Origin: Armatimonadota bacterium
Lineage (GTDB): Bacteria; Armatimonadota; Fimbriimonadia; Fimbriimonadales; Fimbriimonadaceae
DNA: 64,000 nt
NCBI GenBank assembly: GCA_016125185.1
Contig: WGMG01000006.1
Coordinates: forward strand, 124,001-188,000
Direction: 5' to 3'
The notes beneath the pieces are model-generated. The model did no database searches and was not told the DNA's origin. It saw only the letters and a program-made list of their open reading frames with translations. Made by a program: the position numbers and the translations under genes. Shown here one piece after another: positions 26,889 through 34,514 of this stretch (positions are counted from its first letter, which is position 1; the number at the start of each line of letters is the position of its first letter).

Positions 26889-27436
26889 TGTTTCTTCCTC
26901 GGGATGTTGCGCAGATAGACGGTCTCGGAAACACAGGACGAGCGCTTGTTATTGACTTGGCCGTCCTTTTGGGTGGCCAGCGTGATCTCAACTCGGCGAG
27001 TCAAGACCGTGCCATCGCCACGAAAGGGAAGGAAGGCTTGCTTGGTCAGTGGATCAGCGAGTACTACGTTGGTGGCGATGGGTCGTGGGACTCCGCCCAC
27101 GACGTTGTCCAGCTCGCCGCCACTGATAATGTACGAGCGGTTAATATTGTCTGAAACGGCCGGGCTGACATAGCTTCCGCTAAGGTCTTTTTTCGGCATC
27201 TGGTAGCTGACCGACATCCCATCTTTGGCGACCTTTACAGAAATGGCCTCCTGGAGATCTTTAGAAATCTTGGCAACGGCCACCTGGCTCGAGGCCATGG
27301 CGTCCATGTCGCCTCGCCCCTTGGCCCAGGAACCCATGCCCGAAAAATAGATGAAGGTCGCGACTGCGATGGCCCCGACCGAGATTGACGCCGCCACGAG
27401 AGCCTCGATGAGCGAAATGCCGCGACGCCGCCTCAT
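26885..27436 (-). CDS. PilW/GspJ-like minor prepilin
   Basis: A 183-residue prepilin starting at ATG 27436. The leader 'MRRRRG' is cut before 'ISLIEALVAASISVG', with Glu at position 5 of the mature chain as required for pilus assembly. The rest has the size and composition of a GspJ/PilW minor pilin. A longer start at 27493 would run into the preceding gene and spoil the leader. It overlaps the upstream PilV-like gene by 4 nt, so translation is coupled. Confidence 0.75.
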   Translation of the reverse strand: MRRRRGISLIEALVAASISVGAIAVATFIYFSGMGSWAKGRGDMDAMASSQVAVAKISKDLQEAISVKVAKDGMSVSYQMPKKDLSGSYVSPAVSDNINRSYIISGGELDNVVGGVPRPIATNVVLADPLTKQAFLPFRGDGTVLTRRVEITLATQKDGQVNNKRSSCVSETVYLRNIPRKKQ

Positions 27437-27876
27437 AGATCGGCCACCACGGTTCCCAGATCGAACGACCGCGTTTGGGATCGTTCTAGCCACTCCACAT
27501 GGACCGTGACACGCTTGCTATCCATAGTCACGTCCTGGATTCGAACAGTGGCTTTGCCGTTCGGCAGTTTGCTCGAAATCAATTCGTTTGCGCCAAACGA
27601 AACGTTGGTACAGGGGTACGTATCGGTGCCGGCAACAGGCGTCTTACTGTCGATCAGCCCTGCGGTCTTTAGGTCGTCGGCGTTGAGTTTGGCAAAGCCA
27701 CGGTACTGGAGTTCTTCGATCTGCCGCGTCGCATAGTTGACGGCAAAGTTGTAATACTTGGCTTTAGTTTTGCTGGCGGTGCTGGCGGGCATGGATACGA
27801 CCGCGATCGCTGCCGCGCAGCCGACAAACATGATTGAGAACAACGTCTCGATGAGCGTAAAGCCCGACTTCCCCAT
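27433..27876 (-). CDS. PilV/GspI-like minor prepilin
   Basis: A 147-residue prepilin starting at ATG 27876 (a TTG 6 nt upstream is also in frame). The class III leader 'MGKSG' is cut before 'FTLIETLFSIMFVGCAAAI', with Glu5. First gene of a four-gene minus-strand operon (PilV-like, PilW-like, PilX-like, small anchored protein). No pilus ATPase or platform protein is nearby, so these subunits must work with machinery encoded elsewhere. Confidence 0.78.
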   Translation of the reverse strand: MGKSGFTLIETLFSIMFVGCAAAIAVVSMPASTASKTKAKYYNFAVNYATRQIEELQYRGFAKLNADDLKTAGLIDSKTPVAGTDTYPCTNVSFGANELISSKLPNGKATVRIQDVTMDSKRVTVHVEWLERSQTRSFDLGTVVADL

Positions 27877-27980
27877 GACCAACTTTTCCCCAACGGACTT
27901 GATCCCACACTTTTGCTGGGTCCCACCCGGTGAAAGTGCGAGGTTTAGGCTCGAATCTTGAACCGATATACTGAAAGACG

Positions 27981-28469
27981 ATGTCGCCAGAAGCCCGTTT
28001 GAAACGAATTCGCCTCCTCGTCGTTGGCTTCATTATTGGGCTCGCCCTCTCGGGAATCACGGCGTTCCCCCTCACGTGGGAGCTGGACGTCCTCGTTCGA
28101 AATTTCGGGCAGGGCGACACCGGCACGGCCATCTGGCTGCGCACTGTTCAAGCTGCCCTACACGAAAACGACGTCAAATATCCGTTCATCGCGTACGGAA
28201 CGGATTGGCTGGCTTTCGGGCATTTGGTCATCGCGACAGCGTTCTTTGGACCGCTTAAAGACCCTGTCCGAAACAAATGGATTATCGATTGGGGGATCAT
28301 CGCATGCCTCGCGGTTCCGTTTTTGGCCCTCATCGCGGGACCTATACGAGGAATCCCGGTTACGTGGCGACTTATCGACTGCTCGTTTGGCGTAGTGGGC
28401 ATCGTCCCGCTGCTTATCGTTCGAAAGGATATACAGATTCTCGAAGTGGCCGCCGAGCCAGGATCATAA
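27981..28469 (+). CDS. Four-helix membrane protein, unknown function
   Basis: A 162-residue product with about four hydrophobic segments (residues 10-30, 70-90, 102-120 and 130-147). 'HENDVKYPFIAYGTDWLAFGH' between helices one and two is likely conserved, but I recognise no named family. TATACT at 27967-27972 ends 8 nt before the ATG, with no ribosome site. Divergent from the minor-pilin operon. Confidence 0.6.
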   Translation: MSPEARLKRIRLLVVGFIIGLALSGITAFPLTWELDVLVRNFGQGDTGTAIWLRTVQAALHENDVKYPFIAYGTDWLAFGHLVIATAFFGPLKDPVRNKWIIDWGIIACLAVPFLALIAGPIRGIPVTWRLIDCSFGVVGIVPLLIVRKDIQILEVAAEPGS

Positions 28470-28581
28470 ATACAAACTATGGGATTCTCATAGACTAGTT
28501 GTTAGGGCAAATAAAGAGAGATACCGAAGCCATTCTGGGAACAATGGATTCCCGAAATCGTCCAGAAAATCAAGGTGTCTC

Positions 28582-29217
28582 ATGGGAATCCTGCTGGCTA
28601 GCTTGGCATTGGCTCACACGCGATCGACGGCCCTCGATTACGACTTTTCGTCCACGTGCGATGCTCCCACCTACATGATGCTGCTCAGCAGCTTGGCGGA
28701 CGATCCCGATCGGGTCGAGTACGCGGGCAAATCGGGCCCGACTGCCTCAGGCAACCCCGGCAGCTTCTGGACCATGAAAGGCGTTTGGACCAAGAGCAAG
28801 GTCAATCTCCTTGGCGGCATGGGCGACCCGTGGGGCTTCACACTCCCATCCGACGCTCATATCGATTCGATCGACTTCACCACCGACATCCGAGTCGAGA
28901 ACTCTCACCGCCCGGCGATCATCCTTATCCTGCAGAATGGCAAGACTTACTATGGGGAAGTAAAGGCGGCGCAGCACCACGAGAATGCCTGGCAAACCGT
29001 GACTCGCACCTTCCGCGACAAGGACTTTACGCAGCTTCCCAACTACGGCGAAAAACCGCCTCTCCACCTTGGCCATCCCGACTTCGGCCATGGTTCATCG
29101 ATGCAGTTCCTGGTCGGATTCCGGCAAGACGGCGTGCAGTCATCGGCTGGAAACGAGAAGATCGATTACGACAATATCCACATACATGTCGCGGTCAACT
29201 CAGAACAAGCTCATTAA
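28582..29217 (+). CDS. Hypothetical exported protein
   Basis: A 211-residue product with a short hydrophobic N-terminus ('MGILLASLALAHT') that may be a signal sequence. The remainder is mixed alpha/beta with many aromatic and His residues ('PPLHLGHPDFGHGSSMQF'). AAGGTG lies 5 nt before the ATG and can serve as a ribosome site. No family or neighbour gives a function. Confidence 0.5.
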   Translation: MGILLASLALAHTRSTALDYDFSSTCDAPTYMMLLSSLADDPDRVEYAGKSGPTASGNPGSFWTMKGVWTKSKVNLLGGMGDPWGFTLPSDAHIDSIDFTTDIRVENSHRPAIILILQNGKTYYGEVKAAQHHENAWQTVTRTFRDKDFTQLPNYGEKPPLHLGHPDFGHGSSMQFLVGFRQDGVQSSAGNEKIDYDNIHIHVAVNSEQAH

Positions 29218-29394
29218 CTAGCTCTCAAAAGGTTGGCCTAAACGCCGACAATAGTCGGTAGGGAAGTGAATTTCAGTCATTACTTCAGCTTTTTTCCCTA
29301 CAAAACCTGACATTAATGCCAGGTTTGCCCTAAAGAGAATGTGGAAACCTGGTCAATATTACAGTGAGCGTGTAGTCTCATGGAGTGGTCTTGA
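29218..29394. other. Structure-rich intergenic region upstream of the fliA locus
   Basis: Three hairpins follow one another: CCGAC-AATA-GTCGG (29245-29258), TAGGGAA with TTCCCTA (29259-29265 and 29294-29300), and AAACCTG with CAGGTTT (29303-29309 and 29320-29326). A further copy of 'AAACCTGG' lies at 29345. The middle hairpin's right arm is preceded by T6. It may hold a terminator of the previous gene and a leader of the next. Confidence 0.4.
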
Positions 29395-29622
29395 ATGCCA
29401 AAACTGATTGGATGTGTCGCCGGCCTAGTGGCGCTCGCAGCCGGGATTTTTGGCAATGTCGAACCAGCCCTGTGTCTACAACGCGGCTTTATAGCCTTGA
29501 TCATTGGGTGGTGCTTGGGAGCAATTTTGCAAGCTCTCGGTGGAAATCCGGTACAACTACAGTTGGTGCAGTCGGAGATCAGGGAACCATCGAATGAGGG
29601 AGACAAAGCTGACGCTGCTTAA
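29395..29622 (+). CDS. Small two-helix membrane protein upstream of fliA
   Basis: A 75-residue product with two hydrophobic helices (residues 4-20 and 30-48) separated by 'NVEPALCLQR', and a polar acidic tail. A GGAG lies about 11 nt upstream. Small two-helix proteins of this kind are found beside fliA in several flagellated phyla, but I cannot name a family. It precedes fliA by 22 nt on the same strand and is probably co-transcribed. Confidence 0.6.
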   Translation: MPKLIGCVAGLVALAAGIFGNVEPALCLQRGFIALIIGWCLGAILQALGGNPVQLQLVQSEIREPSNEGDKADAA

Positions 29623-29644
29623 GAATTGAACCAGGATTAAAAAA

Positions 29645-30424
29645 ATGCCACTCAGCGCAGACCAGCTTCAGAAAGCGTGGAAGGACTTCAAGGTCTTTAA
29701 GGACCCCGATGCCCGCGCCGAAATCATCAACCATTTTTCGTATCTCGTAAAGATCACAGCCGGTCGTCTCGTGACCAGTCTGCCTGGTGGCTTGGACAGG
29801 GAAGACCTCGTCGGCTCTGGCGTCATCGGTCTCATCAAAGCGGTCGATCAATTCGATCCCACTCGAGATGTTAAGTTTGAGACGTATGCGATCGCCCTTA
29901 TCCGCGGCGCAATCCTCGAAATGCTTCGCGACGAGGACTGGGTGCCCCGCTCGATCCGCGAGAAGCTGAAGGCGCTTGATCGCACCATGATGTCGCTCGA
30001 AACCGAGCTTGGCCGACCCGCCACCGACCACGAAATCGCCGAGACGATGCAGGTTTCGAAGGAAGAGGTCAGCGAACTGATGGTTCGCATGGGTCGCACC
30101 AACATCTACAGCCTTGACGACATTCTCGGAACCAGCGACGGCGAAGAGCATGTCTCGTTCCTCGAACTTTTAGCCGACGATGACAGCAACACGTCGGGCG
30201 AAGTCGAAGGCAAAGAGATTCGACGAATCCTCACTTCTGGCGTCGACAATCTCCCAGAGCGAGAGCGGCTCGTTATTGCGCTTTACTACTTCGAAGGTCT
30301 GACTTTCAAAGAAATCGGACGCGTCTTGGGCGTTAGCGAGAGCCGAGTGTATCAGCTCCACACCCAAGCCATGAATCGCCTCCGCAACCACATGCGGGGA
30401 GAAGGCGGGATTCACATTCGGTGA
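29645..30424 (+). CDS. fliA: RNA polymerase sigma-28 factor FliA/WhiG family
   Basis: Sigma-28 directs late flagellar and chemotaxis genes. The 259-residue product has region 2 ('DLVGSGVIGLIKAVDQFDP' and 'KFETYAIALIRGAILEMLR', then 'DWVPRS'), region 3 and region 4 ('LPERERLVIALYYFEGLTF' with 'KEIGRVLGVSESRVYQLH'), all typical of the FliA/WhiG/SigD group. A CAGGA lies 9-13 nt before the ATG. The gene is flanked by two small unknown genes on the same strand. Flagellar structural genes are elsewhere in the window, so it acts in trans. Confidence 0.95.
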   Translation: MPLSADQLQKAWKDFKVFKDPDARAEIINHFSYLVKITAGRLVTSLPGGLDREDLVGSGVIGLIKAVDQFDPTRDVKFETYAIALIRGAILEMLRDEDWVPRSIREKLKALDRTMMSLETELGRPATDHEIAETMQVSKEEVSELMVRMGRTNIYSLDDILGTSDGEEHVSFLELLADDDSNTSGEVEGKEIRRILTSGVDNLPERERLVIALYYFEGLTFKEIGRVLGVSESRVYQLHTQAMNRLRNHMRGEGGIHIR

Positions 30425-30428
30425 TGCC

Positions 30429-30656
30429 GTGGGCGAAGTCGAACGCGTTAACGCCAGCTATGGAGCTTCTTTTGGAAGCTATGGCCGACGCATAAACGAA
30501 GCCGCCCACCGTCAACCGAAGAAAGACGATCACCATCAGGAGCATCATCCCAAGGATGACGCCCTCGAACTTCATGAAGATGGCACCGAGGAAGCCAAAC
30601 CTCGCGTTCACCAAATTCAACCTGAATCCGACGAACATCTCGATTTGTCGGCATAA
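30429..30656 (+). CDS. Small hydrophilic protein downstream of fliA
   Basis: A 75-residue product from GTG 30429, 4 nt after the fliA stop. It is strongly charged, rich in His, Asp, Glu and Lys ('KKDDHHQEHHPKDD'), with no hydrophobic segment, so probably disordered. The opposite strand also has an open frame (30333-30638) with a hydrophobic stretch, but that one runs antisense into fliA. Tight spacing behind fliA favours the plus-strand gene. Function unknown. Confidence 0.45.
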   Translation: MGEVERVNASYGASFGSYGRRINEAAHRQPKKDDHHQEHHPKDDALELHEDGTEEAKPRVHQIQPESDEHLDLSA

Positions 30657-30772
30657 GGTCCCTTCTTTGGCACGAATCCTGTATCCTCCTTGTTCTATCT
30701 AACGGAATGTCTGATGTTCGCCCGACGGGTACCATGAGCATAGGTATTTTTACTAGGAGAATGGATTCTTTA

Positions 30773-31804
30773 ATGCACAAATCTCTGATCTCGACAATTT
30801 CGATTCTCGGTCTAGCTTTTGCCCTCGTGGGATGTAAAGGCGGCAGTTCCAGCGGTGAAAACATGGCGATCGTCAACGGCGTGCCAATTTCTAAGGATGA
30901 GTACATCTCGCACCTGGAACGAAAGGTTCAGGTGTTGGTCCAAAGTCAGCAAGGTCCAGTCCAGGCCACCGTTGCCCAACCGCTGAACTTCCAGGCGCTG
31001 AACGACCTCGTCAACCAGAAATTGCTCCTCCAAATGGCCAAGAAGGAAAACGTCCTTCCGACCGACGAGGACATCAACAAGGAACTGGAGTTCCAGTCCA
31101 CCAAGCGATCCGACTTTGTTTCATCTCTGACGGCTCAGGGAATGACCCTTTCTGAAATCAAGAACGAGCTGATGATCTCGCTCTGCCGACACAACCTGCT
31201 CAGCAAGGGAATCCACATCAGCGACGCGCAGGTCGACGCCTATATCAAGGACAACCCCAAGCAGTTCGAGACTCCTCCGATGGTCGATCTGACGTGGATC
31301 ACCCTGAAGAACGCCGACGACAAGCCCAAGGTCGATGCCGACCTCAAATCCGGCCAAACCTTTAGCGTCGTTTCCAAGCAGTACTCCACCCAGACCTCAC
31401 CGCAGTACCCAACCCGCGACTACACTCGATTCCCGGATCGTCTGAAGCAGGTCGTTGATAAGCTCAACGAGAACGGCACCAGTGAATGGCTGCAAGATGG
31501 CGCGACTTGGGTTAAGTTCCACGTCGAGAAGAAGACTCCGGCCGGCAAGATTGAAGTTAAGCCGTGGATGAAGACCGAAATTCAGCGAAGCTTGGCCGAG
31601 CAGAAAGGCGCCGCTGCGGTCGACCTCGACAAGCGACTCCTCGACATGCGCAAGCAGGCCGAAATCAATATCACGAAGCCAGGCCTGAAGGAGCGATTTG
31701 ACCAGCTCTCGCGAACCCTGAAGGAAGCCGATATGAAGAACGGCACCGGCAGTGCAAACAAGGGCGAAGCTCCCGCCGACAACAACGCCGAAGCCAAGAA
31801 CTAA
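30773..31804 (+). CDS. SurA/PrsA-like foldase lipoprotein
   Basis: A 343-residue lipoprotein: lipobox 'FALVGC' after 'MHKSLISTISILGLA'. The mature part has the SurA N-terminal layout ('MAIVNGVPISKDEYISHLE', 'LNDLVNQKLLLQMAKKENV' and 'SLTAQGMTLSEIKNELM'), then a degenerate PPIase-like region. Such proteins fold exported substrates. ATG 30761 is in frame but lies only 1 nt after an AGGAGA, so ATG 30773 is chosen with moderate confidence. The C-terminal tail is low-complexity (Asn, Ala, Lys, Glu). It ends at a strong terminator. Confidence 0.78.
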   Translation: MHKSLISTISILGLAFALVGCKGGSSSGENMAIVNGVPISKDEYISHLERKVQVLVQSQQGPVQATVAQPLNFQALNDLVNQKLLLQMAKKENVLPTDEDINKELEFQSTKRSDFVSSLTAQGMTLSEIKNELMISLCRHNLLSKGIHISDAQVDAYIKDNPKQFETPPMVDLTWITLKNADDKPKVDADLKSGQTFSVVSKQYSTQTSPQYPTRDYTRFPDRLKQVVDKLNENGTSEWLQDGATWVKFHVEKKTPAGKIEVKPWMKTEIQRSLAEQKGAAAVDLDKRLLDMRKQAEINITKPGLKERFDQLSRTLKEADMKNGTGSANKGEAPADNNAEAKN

Positions 31805-31829
31805 GGCGAACAAAGAATCCAAACCATTA

Positions 31830-31853
31830 GCCCCCGACACCGGGGGCTTTTTT
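31830..31853 (+). terminator. Rho-independent terminator of the foldase gene
   Basis: GCCCCCG (31830-31836) pairs with CGGGGGC (31841-31847) around ACAC and is followed by six T. Confidence 0.92.
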
Positions 31854-31921
31854 CATGCCTTCATAAAGACAAAGCGGCCATCCTGTTCAGGATGACCGCT
31901 TGCCTGCGTGACTGGATTACC

Positions 31922-32224
31922 TTAGGCTGCCACGTTGGTTCCCACGAGGCTCGTGATTAAGAGCCGGACATGCTCGCTCGAGAACTCTTCTGTCTTCAGA
32001 TACGGCATCATTGCCGCTTCGAGACCCTCGAAATTCGGCGAAAGCCAGCAACCGAGAGGTTCCTTGTTTGAGTCGAGCTTGGTGAGCGTGAGCCGAAGTT
32101 GGCCCTGCTCGGGAAATCGGAGTCCGTAATGGACGAGATCGGGGATGGAAGTATATACGCCGTTAACGGAAGAAGTGCCGTCTGAATAGACCTGCTCACT
32201 TACCCAGTAGAGTCTTCGAAACAT
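31922..32224 (-). CDS. Hypothetical 100-residue protein
   Basis: A 100-residue soluble protein ('MFRRLYWVSEQVYSDGTSSV') with mixed composition and no recognised motif. AGGAGC lies about 12 nt before the ATG and TATACT about 42 nt further out, giving a more conventional promoter and leader than most genes here. It is convergent with the foldase gene and isolated. Confidence 0.55.
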   Translation of the reverse strand: MFRRLYWVSEQVYSDGTSSVNGVYTSIPDLVHYGLRFPEQGQLRLTLTKLDSNKEPLGCWLSPNFEGLEAAMMPYLKTEEFSSEHVRLLITSLVGTNVAA

Positions 32225-32407
32225 CGTTGTTTTCTGCTCCTAGTGGCATCTGCGCCGAACGGAAGTATACGCGATTCGGATCATCAAAATGCCTAGCCTA
32301 AGTTTTCGGACGCCGAATAACTGTCATTGTTGCCAGTATATGAACGTTCATATAGATTTTCGGCACGAAGGCGGCAATATAGAGGCCTATTTCGTCCTTT
32401 TATCATC

Positions 32408-33064
32408 ATGAACAAAAAGGCACTCATCGCTGAGTTTATTGGCCCGTTCGCTCTCTGTTATGGAGGAATCCTTTCAATTCACAATTCAGGGGGGAATCTT
32501 GTCGTCCCCGCTCTTTGTCATGGTCTTATCATCGCCGTTTTTGTCACTGCCTTTGCTGCCATCAGTGGCGGGCACCTTAATCCTGCCGTTACCTGCGCCT
32601 TCATCGCGACCGGCAAGATCAAAATGACCGACGGCATTGCCTACATCGTGTCTCAATGCATTGGGGCCGTGTGCGGTTCACTCGCCGTCCTGGGCTCAGG
32701 GCTTGGCAAAGACGTGGTTTCGGGCGGGACTCCCGTTCTTGCGCCCAACCTGACCATGGTGAACGGTATCGTGCTCGAAGCCATCGCGACATTCTTCTTT
32801 CTACTGGTCATCTTTGGCACCGCCGTTGACAAGCGCGCACCGAAGATGGGCGGTCTTCTGATCGGGCTGACTATTTCCCTCGACATCCTCGCCATCGGTC
32901 CGCTGACTGGCGGCGCGATGAATCCGTCGCGCTGGCTCGGCCCCGCTTTGGTAACGCAGGAGAATCTCGGCAATGTCGTCATCTATTTCGTCGGTCCAAT
33001 CCTCGGCGCCGTGCTGGGGGCGGTGCTTTACGATAAGGTTCTGGCCCCACAATCAACTGAATGA
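32408..33064 (+). CDS. Aquaporin / MIP family channel
   Basis: A 218-residue channel with six hydrophobic segments. The first NPA motif is intact ('SGGHLNPAVT'); the second is altered to Asn-Pro-Ser ('GGAMNPSRWLGPAL'), with the conserved Arg one residue further on. This second-motif change occurs in plant NIP-like and some bacterial members. Substrate (water, glycerol or other small neutral solute) is undecided. The frame is open 81 nt further upstream, but ATG 32408 gives the family N-terminus. Its stop overlaps the start of tsaE (ATGA). Confidence 0.9.
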   Translation: MNKKALIAEFIGPFALCYGGILSIHNSGGNLVVPALCHGLIIAVFVTAFAAISGGHLNPAVTCAFIATGKIKMTDGIAYIVSQCIGAVCGSLAVLGSGLGKDVVSGGTPVLAPNLTMVNGIVLEAIATFFFLLVIFGTAVDKRAPKMGGLLIGLTISLDILAIGPLTGGAMNPSRWLGPALVTQENLGNVVIYFVGPILGAVLGAVLYDKVLAPQSTE

Positions 33065-33471
33065 CGGAAATTTTCGTCGGATCTGAAAGAGAAATGCTCG
33101 AGCTAGGCGAACGCCTAGCTCGAATGTTTGTGGAAGCCGATCTGGTTCTCTTCGAGGGAGAACTTGGGGCAGGCAAGACGACGCTGATTCGAGGCATCCT
33201 GCACGGATTGGGGTGGAAGGATGCGGTGCGCTCACCCACCTACAATCTCTTCTCGGTTTACGACACGGTGCCGCCGGTCCTGCACGCTGATCTGTATCGC
33301 GTGGCCAATACTGCGGGAACCGGCATCGAGGACTATCTCGAATCGCATGTATGCCTGGTGGAGTGGCCAAAGGCGCTGGAGGGCGTCGTTGATCTGGACG
33401 ACGCGAAGCGGATTTCCATCGTCTTCGAGGGCGACGGGCGACGGGTCCGACTGAGTAACATCAATCTATGA
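33061..33471 (+). CDS. tsaE: tRNA threonylcarbamoyladenosine biosynthesis ATPase TsaE
   Basis: TsaE is the ATPase that resets the TsaBD complex making t6A37 on ANN-decoding tRNAs. The 136-residue product has the Walker A 'GELGAGKTTLIRGI', the family 'VRSPTYNLFSVYDT', 'HADLYRV' and 'VCLVEWPKALE'. It overlaps the aquaporin gene and the following oxidoreductase gene by 4 nt each, so all three are translationally coupled even though their roles are unrelated. No other t6A gene is in view. Confidence 0.95.
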   Translation: MTEIFVGSEREMLELGERLARMFVEADLVLFEGELGAGKTTLIRGILHGLGWKDAVRSPTYNLFSVYDTVPPVLHADLYRVANTAGTGIEDYLESHVCLVEWPKALEGVVDLDDAKRISIVFEGDGRRVRLSNINL

Positions 33472-34451
33472 GTCTTCGCATCGGGTTGGTGAGCGCCGCC
33501 CACGTCCACACGCCGAGCTATGCGCACCAGTTTGCCAACCACGAGCGAACGACGGTCAGCGGCGTCTGGGACGACGATGCGGCGCGAGGAAAGAAGTTTG
33601 CCGCCGATCGCGGACTTCGATTTTTCGCCAAGTTGGAAGACCTGCTCGACGAATGCGATGCCGTGGCGATTTCGAGCGAGAACAACAAGCACGCCACCCA
33701 CATTCAGGCGTGCGCTAACGCCAAGAAACCGATTATCTGCGAAAAGCCGGTTGTCGCGAAACGCGAGGAGTTCGACGTCGTTCGGCGGGCGGTCAGTGAC
33801 AATGGCGTCAAATTCATGACCGCTTTCCCATGCCGTTTCTCGCCGGCTTACCAAGCTCTGCGGGCGCGCGTTCAGAGCGGCGAAGTGGGAGAGATCCGCG
33901 CCATCAACGCTACCAACCGAGGTACCTGCCCAGGACGTTGGTTCACGGATCCGTCGCTGAGCGGCGGCGGTGCGATGATCGACCACGTTGTCCATGTGGC
34001 CGATCTTCTGCGCGACCTCCTTGGTCAGGAGCCGAGTTCGGTCTACGCTCAGATCGGGAATAACATGTACGGCCAGGTGTGGGACGACACCGCGATGGTC
34101 TCGCTTGAGTACCCGAGCGGCGTTTTTGCCACCCTGGATTCGTCCTGGTCTCGCCCGCCGTCGTTTAAGACTTGGGGCGACGTGACGATGAAGATCGTGG
34201 GCGACGACGGGGTGCTCAACCTCGATATGTTCGGGCAGGGAATCGACCTTTATCGCAATGACGCCAAGGTCAGCCACGGCCTCGCCGGTTATGGGAGCGA
34301 CCTGGACGGCGCGATGGTGGAAGCGTTCATCCGAAGCGTTCTCGACGACGAGCCGATCGCCGTCACCCTGGAGGACGGGCTGGCGGCTGTGTCGGTTTCC
34401 CTGCGGGCCTACGAGGCGACGAAGCGAAAGGAAACCGTTGGCGTTTCCTAA
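33468..34451 (+). CDS. Gfo/Idh/MocA family NAD(P)-dependent oxidoreductase
   Basis: A 327-residue dehydrogenase. The N-terminal Rossmann part begins 'LRIGLVSAAHVHTPSYAHQF' (GxxxxxH variant of the dinucleotide loop), with the family motif 'KKPIICEKPV' (Lys of the EKP motif) and the C-terminal domain 'RWFTDPSLSGGGAMIDHVVH', where the GGxxxDxxxH residues bind substrate. The substrate is probably a sugar or inositol derivative and cannot be named. It is coupled to tsaE by a 4-nt overlap. Confidence 0.92.
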   Translation: MSLRIGLVSAAHVHTPSYAHQFANHERTTVSGVWDDDAARGKKFAADRGLRFFAKLEDLLDECDAVAISSENNKHATHIQACANAKKPIICEKPVVAKREEFDVVRRAVSDNGVKFMTAFPCRFSPAYQALRARVQSGEVGEIRAINATNRGTCPGRWFTDPSLSGGGAMIDHVVHVADLLRDLLGQEPSSVYAQIGNNMYGQVWDDTAMVSLEYPSGVFATLDSSWSRPPSFKTWGDVTMKIVGDDGVLNLDMFGQGIDLYRNDAKVSHGLAGYGSDLDGAMVEAFIRSVLDDEPIAVTLEDGLAAVSVSLRAYEATKRKETVGVS

Positions 34452-34514
34452 CTTCGTTAGGTCTGGGCACTATGAATTGATTTCCGCCCGTCTCGCGTAG
34501 GAAACAATTCAGAT

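Noticed and set aside
29231-29270. Possible c-di-GMP (GEMM) riboswitch, from GGCCTAAA and CGGTAGGG
   Set aside because: The other conserved half (GGGCAAAC and GACGCAAAGC) is missing upstream.
30333-30638. Minus-strand frame with a hydrophobic stretch behind fliA
   Set aside because: It runs antisense into fliA and has no promoter-like start; the plus-strand gene fits the operon better.
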